Below, one piece after another: positions 43,698 through 52,328 of a stretch of DNA of 64,000 bases (position 1 is the stretch's first letter; each line of letters begins with the position of its first letter). The stretch comes from DASQZT01 sp963728965. GTDB taxonomy: Bacteria > Acidobacteriota > Terriglobia > Bryobacterales > Bryobacteraceae. The notes under the pieces are model-generated. The model ran no database searches. It saw only the letters and a list, made by a program, of their open reading frames with translations, and was not told the DNA's origin. The position numbers were made by a program, and so were the translations under genes. Where the stretch lies: assembly GCA_963728965.1 (NCBI GenBank), contig CAVSMH010000009.1, positions 1 through 64,000 on the forward strand, given 5' to 3'.

Positions 43698-44189
43698 TTA
43701 GCGAAGCCGGTAGGTGATTTCGGCACGTTCCTCGCGCAGCCTTTCCAGATCGAGATCCTCGGCCATGGAGAGGTCGACCACGCGGACACGTTGGCCTTCG
43801 CGCAATTCCTGGAGTCGCACTTCGCGGCCGTTGGTGAAACGAACGGCGTCGCGATAACTGTTCACGGCAGCGGAGATCTGGGTGAAGGTAACGGACTCGG
43901 CGGCTCCCACACCAATTTCGTGTTGGAGACGCACCGGGATGTCCTGGAGTTCAAGCCGGGCGCCGGGCGGAATGCAGACCGCCGGAACCGGCTCAGCCTT
44001 AGGTGGATTGAAGAATTCCTTGACCGCGCACCACACACTGCGACGGGCAGGTTCCGGCGGGTCGGCGACCCGCTTCAGATCAGCGGGAGAAGCCAACCCG
44101 AGCGATCCCGTGGGAAAGCGGTGGGTGACCAAATCCTCCCCTTGCTGGGCCAAACGGTTAGGTACGGCCATTAATGAGTAGTCACACAT
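43698..44189 (-). CDS. Conserved hypothetical protein (MCDYSL type)
   Basis: 163 residues beginning MCDYSLMAVPNRLAQQGEDL, with THRFPTGSLGLA and then a C-terminal half with ARLELQDIP and a DAVRFTNGREVRLQELREGQ segment that looks like a small beta domain. I have seen this N-terminal motif in hypothetical proteins of several phyla but know no function. GGAGG 11 bases before the ATG supports the start. A lone gene. Confidence 0.75.
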   Translation of the reverse strand: MCDYSLMAVPNRLAQQGEDLVTHRFPTGSLGLASPADLKRVADPPEPARRSVWCAVKEFFNPPKAEPVPAVCIPPGARLELQDIPVRLQHEIGVGAAESVTFTQISAAVNSYRDAVRFTNGREVRLQELREGQRVRVVDLSMAEDLDLERLREERAEITYRLR

Positions 44190-44632
44190 GATTCGAAATC
44201 CTCCTTAGCATCGATCCTTACTGGCGGGGATCCGCCAACTTCCGAGTGTTCTTGTCTCCCCCTCTTCGCGGAGGCCGGTTCGCCGGGGTCGGCCGTTGCG
44301 CATCGCGCGGTGATGTAGAGAAAGTGCGAGTGCGAGAACCTCCCTCGAGGCCGCCATTCCCGCCGCGAAGCCGTATGCACGGCGCCGACGGGTGGGTCCG
44401 TCCCCCTACTTCTGAGTTTCCGTTTGCCCTCCCGAAATGACAAGACGGAGAAGCGTGGTGAGGTTCTATTGAGAACCTTACTTTCGTGCGAGCCCGTACA
44501 GTGTGAACGAGAGAGTGGCCGGGAGGGTGAGTGGAGGCAGGCAAACCACCGAGGGGTGATGGGAGGGCGCGGCAGAGGCGCGCATGCGGGAGCATCGCCT
44601 TGGGGCGACCCTCCGGCTGGTAAGATGTTTCA
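44190..44632. other. 443-bp intergenic region
   Basis: Between divergent genes (the MCDYSL-type gene and accA). No frame resembles a protein and I see no RNA gene. It must contain both promoters; a Gly/Arg-rich G-run section (44520-44590) lies before accA. Confidence 0.5.
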
Positions 44633-45478
44633 GTGGATCCCGACCAGACCCTCGCCCAGGCCGCGGCGCCCGCCACGGAACAACATCCCGCCTGGCGGCG
44701 CGTGCAACTGGCGCGCCACCCCAAACGTCCGCACGCGCTGGACTATATTCAGCGGCTGGTGACCGACTTTCAGGAAATCCACGGAGACCGCGGCTACGGG
44801 GACGATCCGGCGATCGTGGCCGGGCTGGCACAGTTCGAGGGCTCTCCAGTGATGTTCATCGGCGAACAGAAGGGGCGCGATACCAAGCAGAAGCTCATAC
44901 GCAATTTCGGCATGCCCAAGCCGGAAGGGTATCGCAAGGCCCTCCGCGCGATGCAAATGGCCGCCAAGTTCGGGCGTCCCATCGTGACCCTGCTCGATAC
45001 GCCGGGAGCGTATCCGGGCATCGACGCGGAAGAGCGGGGGCAGGCGGAGGCCATCGCGCGGAACCTGCGCGAGATGTCGCGATTGAGCGTGCCGGTGGTG
45101 GTGGTGTGCATCGGCGAAGGGGGCAGCGGCGGAGCCCTGGCGTTGGGCGTGGGCAATACGGTGCTGATGCTGGAGAACGCCGTCTACAGCGTGATTTCGC
45201 CGGAAAGTTGCGCGGCCATTATCTATCGGGACTCGGGCAAGGCGGAGCAGGCGGCCGCGGCTTTGCGGCTCACGGCGCAGGACCTGCAAGGGTTGGGGCT
45301 GATCGACGACATCGTTCCGGAGCCGGGTGGCGGCGCGCACGAAGACCCGGATCGGGCGGCGGAACTGCTGCGCGGATTTCTCGGACGGCACCTGGGGGAA
45401 CTGGCGGGCATGACCTGCGACGAACTGGTGCAGCACCGCTACATGAAGTTTCGCAGGATGGGGAATTTCTTCGCCTGA
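44633..45478 (+). CDS. accA: Acetyl-CoA carboxylase carboxyltransferase subunit alpha
   Basis: 281 residues. With AccD it transfers CO2 from biotin to acetyl-CoA, the first step of fatty acid synthesis. Motifs: VTDFQEIHGDRGYGDDPAIV, GRPIVTLLDTPGAYPGIDAE, EERGQAEAIARNL, CIGEGGSGGALALGVGN, VISPESCAAIIYRDSGKA. Slightly shorter than E. coli AccA (319) because the N-terminal helix is reduced. GTG start at 44633 (VDPDQTLAQ). No accD nearby. Confidence 0.96.
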   Translation: MDPDQTLAQAAAPATEQHPAWRRVQLARHPKRPHALDYIQRLVTDFQEIHGDRGYGDDPAIVAGLAQFEGSPVMFIGEQKGRDTKQKLIRNFGMPKPEGYRKALRAMQMAAKFGRPIVTLLDTPGAYPGIDAEERGQAEAIARNLREMSRLSVPVVVVCIGEGGSGGALALGVGNTVLMLENAVYSVISPESCAAIIYRDSGKAEQAAAALRLTAQDLQGLGLIDDIVPEPGGGAHEDPDRAAELLRGFLGRHLGELAGMTCDELVQHRYMKFRRMGNFFA

Positions 45479-45493
45479 AAGGGAACCCTGGGT

Positions 45494-48100
45494 ATGGCTC
45501 GCTGCGCGCGGTGCTCGTCGGAGATCGGTACCGAGCAGCGCTACTGCGGGCGTTGCGGAACCCCGGTTGCGGTGTCGGAAGTGGGCACGATGGCCATGCC
45601 CGCCTCCGGGCTCGGCAGCACCAGCACGGCGGATGAAGGAAGGCTGCCGCCGGGTGCCGTACTCGCGCAGCGATATCGAATTTCCGGCAAGCTGGGCGAA
45701 GGCGGCATGGGCGAGGTCTACAAGGCCGCCGACCTCCTTCTCGGGCAGACGGTCGCGCTGAAGCTGCTGCCGCCGGAGTTGGCGTCGCGCCCGGGAGCGG
45801 TGGACCGGTTCCGCAACGAGGTCCGCATGGCGCGGCAGATCACACATGCCAACGTGTGCCGGGTCCACGACATGGGAGAGGCGGAACTGCAACTGTTCCT
45901 CACCATGGAGTACGTGGATGGCGAGGACGTTTCGTCGCTGTTGCGGCGCATCGGCCGGCTGCCGGCGGATAAGGCCGCCGAGATCGCGCGGCAGCTATGC
46001 GCGGGACTCGCCGCGGCGCACGAGAAAGGGGTGCTGCACCGCGATCTGAAGCCCTCCAACGTGATGATCGATGGCCGCGGCCAGGTGCGCATCACCGATT
46101 TCGGGCTGGCGAGCGTGGCGGGCACAGTTTCGGCCGCAGAGATCCGCAGCGGCACCCCGGCCTACATGGCGCCCGAGCAACTGGCCGGGCGGGAGGTCAC
46201 CGAACGGAGCGACATTTACGCTCTCGGCCTGGTGCTGTTCGAGATCTTCGCCGGGAAGCGGCCATTCGAGGTGCAGAGCGCGGCGGAATTGCGCGACCGG
46301 CAGGAGTCCAGTCCGCCGAGCCTGGCCGGTTTCGTGAGGGATATAGACCCTGCCACCGACCAGGTGATCGCGCGCTGTCTGAATGCGGACCCGGCGAAGC
46401 GGCCGGCGAACGCGTTGGCGGTGGCGGCGGCGCTGCCGGGCGGCGATCCGCTGGCCGCGGCGCTGGCCGCGGGGGAAACGCCGTCGCCGGAGCTGGTGGC
46501 GGCCGCCGGGATCTCGCAGGGGATGAAGCCGCAATGGGCGCTGGTCGCGTTCGCGATTATGGCGGCGGGCCTGCTGATGGAAGCCTGGATGGCGGGCCGG
46601 GTAACGTTGCTGGCGCGCGTCCATTCCGGCATTCCGCCGGACGCACTGGCACAGAAAGCCCGCGAGCTGCTGGCCTCGTTCGGCTACATGGGGACGCCGG
46701 TTTCCGAGGATTGGGGCATCGACCAGAACGGGTTCTTGGCCCGCTTCGCTGCCCGGCTCGACGCCGATCGTGCGCGGCGCCTCATCCCCACGATGCGGCC
46801 GCCGCCGGTGTTCTTCTGGTACCGCACGTATCCCGAGCGCCTCATCCCGGATAACGGCGACGTGGCGGTGAACGAGAACAACCCGCCGTGGCTCAAACCC
46901 GGCGCGATCGGTATCGATCTGGATCCGCGCGGGCGGCTCGACTGGCTGCTCGTATTCCCCGAGGAGCGCGAACAGGGGCGGCAGGCGACCGGCACGTTCG
47001 ATTGGAAGCGGCTGTTCGACGCGGCGGGCCTGGACATGGCCAAGTTCGAAAATGCGGCGCCCGTGTGGACGCCGAGCACGGCCTTCGATGCGCGCGCGGC
47101 GTGGGTGGAGCGCGGCGCGGCCGACCCGGTGCGCGTAGAAGGCGCCCTATGGCAGGGGCGGCCGGTCTACTTCTGGTCGTGCCAGAAGTCGCTGGACCCC
47201 ATATCCCAGGCCTCCGCCACGGGCGCCAACCTGTTTGTGGCTTTCCTGGGCGTCTCGCTGGTGTGCGCGGTGGTGTTCGCATGGCGCAATCGCCAACTGG
47301 GCCGGGCGGACGTGAAGGGCGCGGTGCGCACGGCGGCAACGGTGGGCGTGAGCGCGCTGGCGGCGCGGCTGTTCGCCTACAGCCACGCGCTCGATTCGGC
47401 CGAGTACGGCGCGTTCATGATTTCGCTCAGTGTATCGGCGGGCACGGCGCTGCTGATCGCGGCGATTTACCTCGCGGTGGAGCCTTATGTTCGCCGTTAC
47501 TGGCCGGACGTTCTGATCTCGTGGGTGCGGCTGGTGGGCGGCGGCCTGCGCGACCCGATGGTTGGGCGCCACATCCTGATCGGCTTTGCCATTCAGGCGT
47601 GGTGCGACGTGCTGGCGCTGCTGCAACTGATAAAGCACCCGTTCTCGATCGAGAGCGGGAGCCTGCAATGGGTTTCGAGCACGCCCAAAGCGATCGCGCA
47701 GTTGCTCTATTCGTACGGCGCGGCGGTGCAGCCGGGATTCTACGTGCTGCTTTCGACGCTGCTGCTGTTCATCCTGGTGCGCCAACGCTACCTGGCCGCC
47801 GGGATTGCCGGACTGGTGTTCACGGCGGTCCTGACGGCCAGCGCGATCGACCCGGCGACGACCGCGGTGGAGGTGGCCATCGGCATCGCCGCGGTGCTGT
47901 TCGTGCTGTTGCGATGGGGCTTTCTGCCGGTGGTCGCCATGTTCTTCTGGTCGCGCGTGAGCCGGTCGCTGATCTGGACACTGGACACGCAGGCATGGTA
48001 TTTCGGGTATTCCCTGCTCGCGATGACGGTGCTGGTGGGCCTCGCCCTGCTGGCCTTCCGCTTCGCGCTGGCGGGCCGATCGATTTGGAAGGAGGCGTGA
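45494..48100 (+). CDS. Zinc-ribbon Ser/Thr protein kinase with multiple membrane segments
   Basis: 868 residues. N-terminal zinc ribbon (CARCSSEIGTEQRYCGRCG), kinase domain at about 57-325 (KLGEGGMGEVYKAADL, VALKLLPPE, LHRDLKPSNVMI, ITDFGLASV, TPAYMAPEQLAG), one membrane helix near 350, a roughly 220-residue extracytoplasmic region (DWGIDQNGFLARFAARLDAD), then about seven membrane helices to the end. An intact HRD/DFG kinase, so probably active. Starts 16 bases after accA. The multi-helix tail may sense membrane or external signals. Substrate unknown. Confidence 0.92.
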   Translation: MARCARCSSEIGTEQRYCGRCGTPVAVSEVGTMAMPASGLGSTSTADEGRLPPGAVLAQRYRISGKLGEGGMGEVYKAADLLLGQTVALKLLPPELASRPGAVDRFRNEVRMARQITHANVCRVHDMGEAELQLFLTMEYVDGEDVSSLLRRIGRLPADKAAEIARQLCAGLAAAHEKGVLHRDLKPSNVMIDGRGQVRITDFGLASVAGTVSAAEIRSGTPAYMAPEQLAGREVTERSDIYALGLVLFEIFAGKRPFEVQSAAELRDRQESSPPSLAGFVRDIDPATDQVIARCLNADPAKRPANALAVAAALPGGDPLAAALAAGETPSPELVAAAGISQGMKPQWALVAFAIMAAGLLMEAWMAGRVTLLARVHSGIPPDALAQKARELLASFGYMGTPVSEDWGIDQNGFLARFAARLDADRARRLIPTMRPPPVFFWYRTYPERLIPDNGDVAVNENNPPWLKPGAIGIDLDPRGRLDWLLVFPEEREQGRQATGTFDWKRLFDAAGLDMAKFENAAPVWTPSTAFDARAAWVERGAADPVRVEGALWQGRPVYFWSCQKSLDPISQASATGANLFVAFLGVSLVCAVVFAWRNRQLGRADVKGAVRTAATVGVSALAARLFAYSHALDSAEYGAFMISLSVSAGTALLIAAIYLAVEPYVRRYWPDVLISWVRLVGGGLRDPMVGRHILIGFAIQAWCDVLALLQLIKHPFSIESGSLQWVSSTPKAIAQLLYSYGAAVQPGFYVLLSTLLLFILVRQRYLAAGIAGLVFTAVLTASAIDPATTAVEVAIGIAAVLFVLLRWGFLPVVAMFFWSRVSRSLIWTLDTQAWYFGYSLLAMTVLVGLALLAFRFALAGRSIWKEA

Positions 48101-49333
48101 TGAACAGGATTTGCCTCGCGGTGTGTGTCGGGATGTTCGCGGGACTGCCGGCCGCCGCGGTCGCGCATCCGTGGGAGAAGCAGGAACTGACGTTCACAGC
48201 GACGCGGTCGTACGGCAACCCGTACACCGAAGTCAGCGTTTGGGTCGAGCTGAGCGGCCCGCATTTCAACAAGCGGGTGTACGGTTTCTGGGATGGAGGG
48301 CAGACGTTCCGGGTGCGGCTGCTGGCGACCGAGCCGGGCGCCTGGAAGTGGCGCAGCGGGTCGAACCCGGCGGATCCGGGGCTGGCGGGCAAGAGCGGAG
48401 GGTTCACGGTGACGGCGTGGACCGAGGCCGAAAAACAGCAGAACCGCTGAGCCCCATCCACCTGGACATCATCAGCGAGACGGTAAGCCCCGAGGATTAC
48501 ATCAAGGCGGTCAACTACGTGTTCGACAAATACGGCCCGCCGCCGTTCGGCACGCTGCTTTCGGCGAACGCCAATCCGTCCACGCTGGAAAACTGGGGGG
48601 AGGATTCGTGGGTGACGCTGCACCAGACCGGCAATATGCGCGAGCATCAACAACTACTGGTACCTGACGCAGATCTTCCGGGCGCCGCACCCGCACCCGG
48701 CGCTGAACGGCGAACCGTACTACTCGGGCTATACGGATGCGAGATCGATGGGCGGAGGCAGGGGCTACCAGTTCGGCGCTCCAGGCGGCACCGAAAAGGA
48801 CGACCAGTTCGTGCGGTCGGGAATCTACGGCAGCTTTCTTTCGGGCGGCTTTGCGGGACACGTGTACGGCGCGGAGGGCATCTGGGGAGCCGATATCGAG
48901 CCAGTGGCGCCGATCAAGATGTGGGATGCGTTCCAATGGCCGTCGGGCCAGCCAGATGCAGTATCTGCGGGTGTTCGCGATGTCGATCGGGCGGAGCTAC
49001 CAGGAACTGGAACCGATCGCGGACCTGGTATCGCCGAACAAGGACCACAATCTGCGGTCGTACGAGGGCTGGGCGTACTGTGCGCGCACGCCCGACCGGA
49101 GCATCTTCCTGGCCTATTTCGAGAAGGGCTGCCCGCGCAGCCAGATTCGCGGAGCGCGCATGCAGGCCATCTACCAGGCGCAGTGGTTCGACCCGCGGAG
49201 CGGGACCTGGCAGAACGTGGGCAACGGCACGCTGCGCTCGAACCAGATCGGGATCATCAATATTCCCGCGTTCCCGACGGACAACGACTGGGGGCTGAAG
49301 CTGACCGTGCAGCCGGCGGGCGGCATACAATAA
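48100..49333 (+). pseudogene. DUF5060/DUF4038-type glycoside hydrolase, deleted and frameshifted
   Basis: ATG overlaps the kinase stop (TGATG). Signal peptide and an N-terminal DUF5060 domain (HPWEKQELTFTATRSYGNPY ... KRVYGFWDGGQTFRVRLLAT) end at a stop at 48450. Later frames carry the catalytic part (VNYVFDKYGPPPFGTLLSA, NYWYLTQIFRAPHPHPALNG, GGTEKDDQFVRSGIYGSFLS) and the end (QYLRVFAMSIGRSYQELEPI ... GLKLTVQPAGGIQ). A large internal piece is missing near 48450, and one-base shifts lie near 48645 and 48955. Relatives are apiosidase-like or putative collagen-binding hydrolases. Confidence 0.85.
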
Positions 49334-49338
49334 GCTGC

Positions 49339-50598
49339 GTGCGCCTCACACGCCGAAGTTTTCTCGCCACCGTGCCGCTCGTGCCGGCCCTCGCGGAGGT
49401 GCGGCCGGCCCGGATCGCCGCCGTGGAGATCTGGCAGCTTCGCGGCCATCGCGATGCCGTCCGCGGCATCAACCAGCAGTATCAGGCCAACCCGCTGCAC
49501 ATCTACGACGAGTTGCGCCCGGCGCCCTATCACGACCGCCCCGACGCCACCACGGCCCGCGCCGCGATCAACGCGTTGTACCTCACCATCAAAACCGATC
49601 TCGGTGTGGAAGGCCTGTACGGGCCCATCGACAAAGAGGTCGCCATTGTGGTGGACGAACAGCTTCGCCCGTTCCTGATGGGCAAAGACGCGCTGGCGCA
49701 GGAGAAGCTCTGGGACCAGCTCTACCGCTCGAACCGGCACGCCCGCCGCGGCCATTTTCTGATGGCCATCAGCGCGGTGGACAACACGCTTTGGGATCTG
49801 CGCGGCCGCTACTTCAAAACGCCGGTGTATCGCCTGCTGGGAGGGCCCACCCGCTCGACGGTGGAGGCGTATGCGAGCTGCCTGGGCTACTCGCTCGAGC
49901 CGGACAAGGTACAGACGCGGGCCGCCGCCATCAAGAAAGAAGGCTACCGCTACCAGAAGTGGTTCCTCGCCTACGGGCCGGGCGACGGGGCGGAGGGGCT
50001 GAAGAAGAATGTCGAAGTGGTGCGGCTGCTGCGGGAAGCCGTGGGTGACGAGACCGAGCTGATGTTCGACGTCTACAGCGGATGGAATCTCGGCTACACC
50101 CTGGAATGGGCCAAGCAGGTGGAGCGGTACCGCCCGCGCTGGATCGAAGAAGCCACGCAGGCCGAGAAGATCGACGCCTTCGCGCGGCTGAGCCGGGGCA
50201 CCTCCATTCCAGTGGCGTCGGGCGAGCACATTCAGGGGCGCTGGGAGGTGTACGACTACCTCAAGGAGGGGGCGCTGAGCGTGGTGCAGTGCGACCCGGA
50301 GTGGTGCGGCGGCGCGAGCGAGCTACAGAAGATCTGCGCGCTGGCCTCGATCTTCGACGTGCCGGTGATCCCGCACGGCCATAGCCTGCACGCGGCGCTG
50401 CACGTGATCGCCAGCCAGTCGCCCGCGGTCTGCCCGCTGGCGGAGTACCTGATTCTGAAGATGCAGTCGTACTATCATTTCGAGAAGAATCCGCTGTTCC
50501 CGAACAGCGCCCGCTTCACGCTTCCGGAGGCGCCAGGCTTCGGCATCGAGTTCGACGAATCTCACATCGAGTCCAAAGACCTGGCGCACTGGAGCTGA
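49339..50598 (+). CDS. Enolase-superfamily dehydratase (MR/MLE type), Tat-exported
   Basis: 419 residues from GTG 49339 with a twin-arginine-like start (RLTRRSFLATVPLVPAL). Superfamily residues: KWFLAYGPGDG, metal ligands in LMFDVYSGWN (Asp), RWIEEATQAEK (Glu) and VASGEHIQGRWE (Glu), and the HGHSLHAALH segment resembling rhamnonate-type acid-sugar dehydratases. It lies five bases after the dead glycosidase and may have served the same sugar pathway. Export of such an enzyme is unusual but recurrent in this phylum. Confidence 0.87.
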   Translation: MRLTRRSFLATVPLVPALAEVRPARIAAVEIWQLRGHRDAVRGINQQYQANPLHIYDELRPAPYHDRPDATTARAAINALYLTIKTDLGVEGLYGPIDKEVAIVVDEQLRPFLMGKDALAQEKLWDQLYRSNRHARRGHFLMAISAVDNTLWDLRGRYFKTPVYRLLGGPTRSTVEAYASCLGYSLEPDKVQTRAAAIKKEGYRYQKWFLAYGPGDGAEGLKKNVEVVRLLREAVGDETELMFDVYSGWNLGYTLEWAKQVERYRPRWIEEATQAEKIDAFARLSRGTSIPVASGEHIQGRWEVYDYLKEGALSVVQCDPEWCGGASELQKICALASIFDVPVIPHGHSLHAALHVIASQSPAVCPLAEYLILKMQSYYHFEKNPLFPNSARFTLPEAPGFGIEFDESHIESKDLAHWS

Positions 50599-50606
50599 GC
50601 ACTGGC

Positions 50607-52301
50607 TTATGGGGCGTGCGGAATGACTTTGAGCGTGATGGCCTTCTGCTCGCCATTCTTCAGGGAGACGGCCTCGGCGCGAGCTTCGAACGGCTTGACG
50701 AACTCGGGATCCATGAACGCGCCGGGCTCCACGTCCTCCCACGAGAGCACCTTGTAGTCGCCCGGGGTGACGTTCTTGAACTGGAAGGCTCCGTTCTGGT
50801 CCGTGAAGGTGGTGTTGTAGAGCGGATAGCGGTGCGAGTCCGGAATCAGGGCCACGGACACTCCGGAGATCGGGTTGTCGTCGGCGCCGTGTACCACGCC
50901 GTTCACCTGTGCCGCGCCGAGCCGTAACTTGATTTCCAGTTTGGCGCCGCCGCGGCCGAGGTCGAGGCCGGCATCGGTCATGGTCTGGCCGCCCGACTGG
51001 ACCGATTCCAGGTACGAACCCGGCGGCCCGTTCAGGATGCGGATGAGGTAGCGATCGGGCGCCAGTTCCTTCAATGTGAACGAGCCGTCCTCGGCCACGG
51101 TGGTCCTCACCGGCGCCAGGGACATGCCCTCCAGAATTTCGAGCGCCACCATGGTGCCCTTGAGTGATACGCCGGCGGCCGGCCTGGCATCATCGCCAGA
51201 CAGCACCATGGTGCCGGGCACATCCGCGTTGGCTCCTACTTCCACGACGACACCCTCCACCGGCTTATCGCCGATTTCGATGGGCATTGCCGCGCCCAAT
51301 ACCTTAAGCCCCGTGGCGTCTCCGACCTTCAGCAGGTAAGACCCGGCCGGAAGGCCCGCGATTTCGAAGGTGCTGTCGGACTTGTTGGGTCTGGCGCTGC
51401 GCGCCAGCACCATGGCCAGCACGCCGCCGTTCCTGGGCACCATGCGCACGGTCGCGTTGGGATCTTTCAGTTCGCCCACCAACTTGCCCTTCACGCGCAC
51501 CGACCGGGCTTTCGCCATCTTGATATCCATACCGCCAGCGTCGCCGCCCGCCGCCACTTCCACCATGGCCGCGGCCGACTCCTCGGTCACATTGGGGTAA
51601 TAGGTAGTGACGAACGCCGTCTCAGGCTCATCCTTTTTGGCTGCGGGGGGCGGCCCCTGCGGCATCAGGGTCGCGGAAATGGCATACTTGCCGGCCGCGA
51701 GGTTGGCGAGGCGGTATTCGCCCAGGTCGTTGGTGATGGCGGTGCCCAGCGGGACCAGCATCCGCCGGCCGCGCTGGTACATGCTCTTGTTGGCGGCTAC
51801 GATGACTTTCGGCATGGGCTCGCCATCGGCATCGACCACCTTTCCGGACGCCACACCGTTGGGGAGCAGCTTGAAGGTGAGCTCCTTCATGTCCTGACCG
51901 GCGGTGAGGCTGAGCAGCGTGCCGCCCATCAAGCCGTTGCGCGATCCGTAGGTCTGGCGGGCGAAGCGGGGATGTTCGCCGACCAGGACATAGCGCCCGG
52001 CGTCCAGGTCCTTGAACAGGAAGTGCCCCTTTTCGTCGGTCTTGGCGCTGCCCATAATGCCGGTTCCCGCCTCGTGCACAAGCAGCAGGGAGGCCTCTTT
52101 GATGGGGGTGCCGGCCCGCGCGTCCAACACGGTACCTTCGATGGAGCACTTGGGCACCGGAGGCTGGCCGGTCTTCTCTTCGGGGGCTTTGGCCTGAAAG
52201 CCCGCAGCCAGAACCGCCACGGCGAACAGCGCGGCCGCTGCCTGGCCAGGTGCGGTCCACCGCCGCGCCGGCCTTCGGTACGTAATTGATACGGATTTCA
52301 T
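50607..52301 (-). CDS. Carboxypeptidase-regulatory-like repeat protein A
   Basis: 564 residues; signal peptide (AAALFAVAVLAAGF). Several transthyretin-like/carboxypeptidase regulatory beta-sandwich repeats: IEGTVLDARAGTPIKEASLL, SGKVVDADGEPMPKVIVAAN, EYRLANLAAGKYAISA, VNGVVHGADDNPISGVSVAL, AFQFKNVTPGDYKVLSWEDV. No catalytic domain. Probably a secreted or envelope protein. The neighbour at 52329-53966 has the same plan, so the two arose by duplication. Confidence 0.87.
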   Translation of the reverse strand: MKSVSITYRRPARRWTAPGQAAAALFAVAVLAAGFQAKAPEEKTGQPPVPKCSIEGTVLDARAGTPIKEASLLLVHEAGTGIMGSAKTDEKGHFLFKDLDAGRYVLVGEHPRFARQTYGSRNGLMGGTLLSLTAGQDMKELTFKLLPNGVASGKVVDADGEPMPKVIVAANKSMYQRGRRMLVPLGTAITNDLGEYRLANLAAGKYAISATLMPQGPPPAAKKDEPETAFVTTYYPNVTEESAAAMVEVAAGGDAGGMDIKMAKARSVRVKGKLVGELKDPNATVRMVPRNGGVLAMVLARSARPNKSDSTFEIAGLPAGSYLLKVGDATGLKVLGAAMPIEIGDKPVEGVVVEVGANADVPGTMVLSGDDARPAAGVSLKGTMVALEILEGMSLAPVRTTVAEDGSFTLKELAPDRYLIRILNGPPGSYLESVQSGGQTMTDAGLDLGRGGAKLEIKLRLGAAQVNGVVHGADDNPISGVSVALIPDSHRYPLYNTTFTDQNGAFQFKNVTPGDYKVLSWEDVEPGAFMDPEFVKPFEARAEAVSLKNGEQKAITLKVIPHAP

Positions 52302-52328
52302 CGGTTCCTCCCGCGTTGCTCCGAGGCG

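Noticed and set aside
44520..44632. Small frame ahead of accA read as a leader peptide
   Set aside because: No ribosome-binding site and no protein-like composition.
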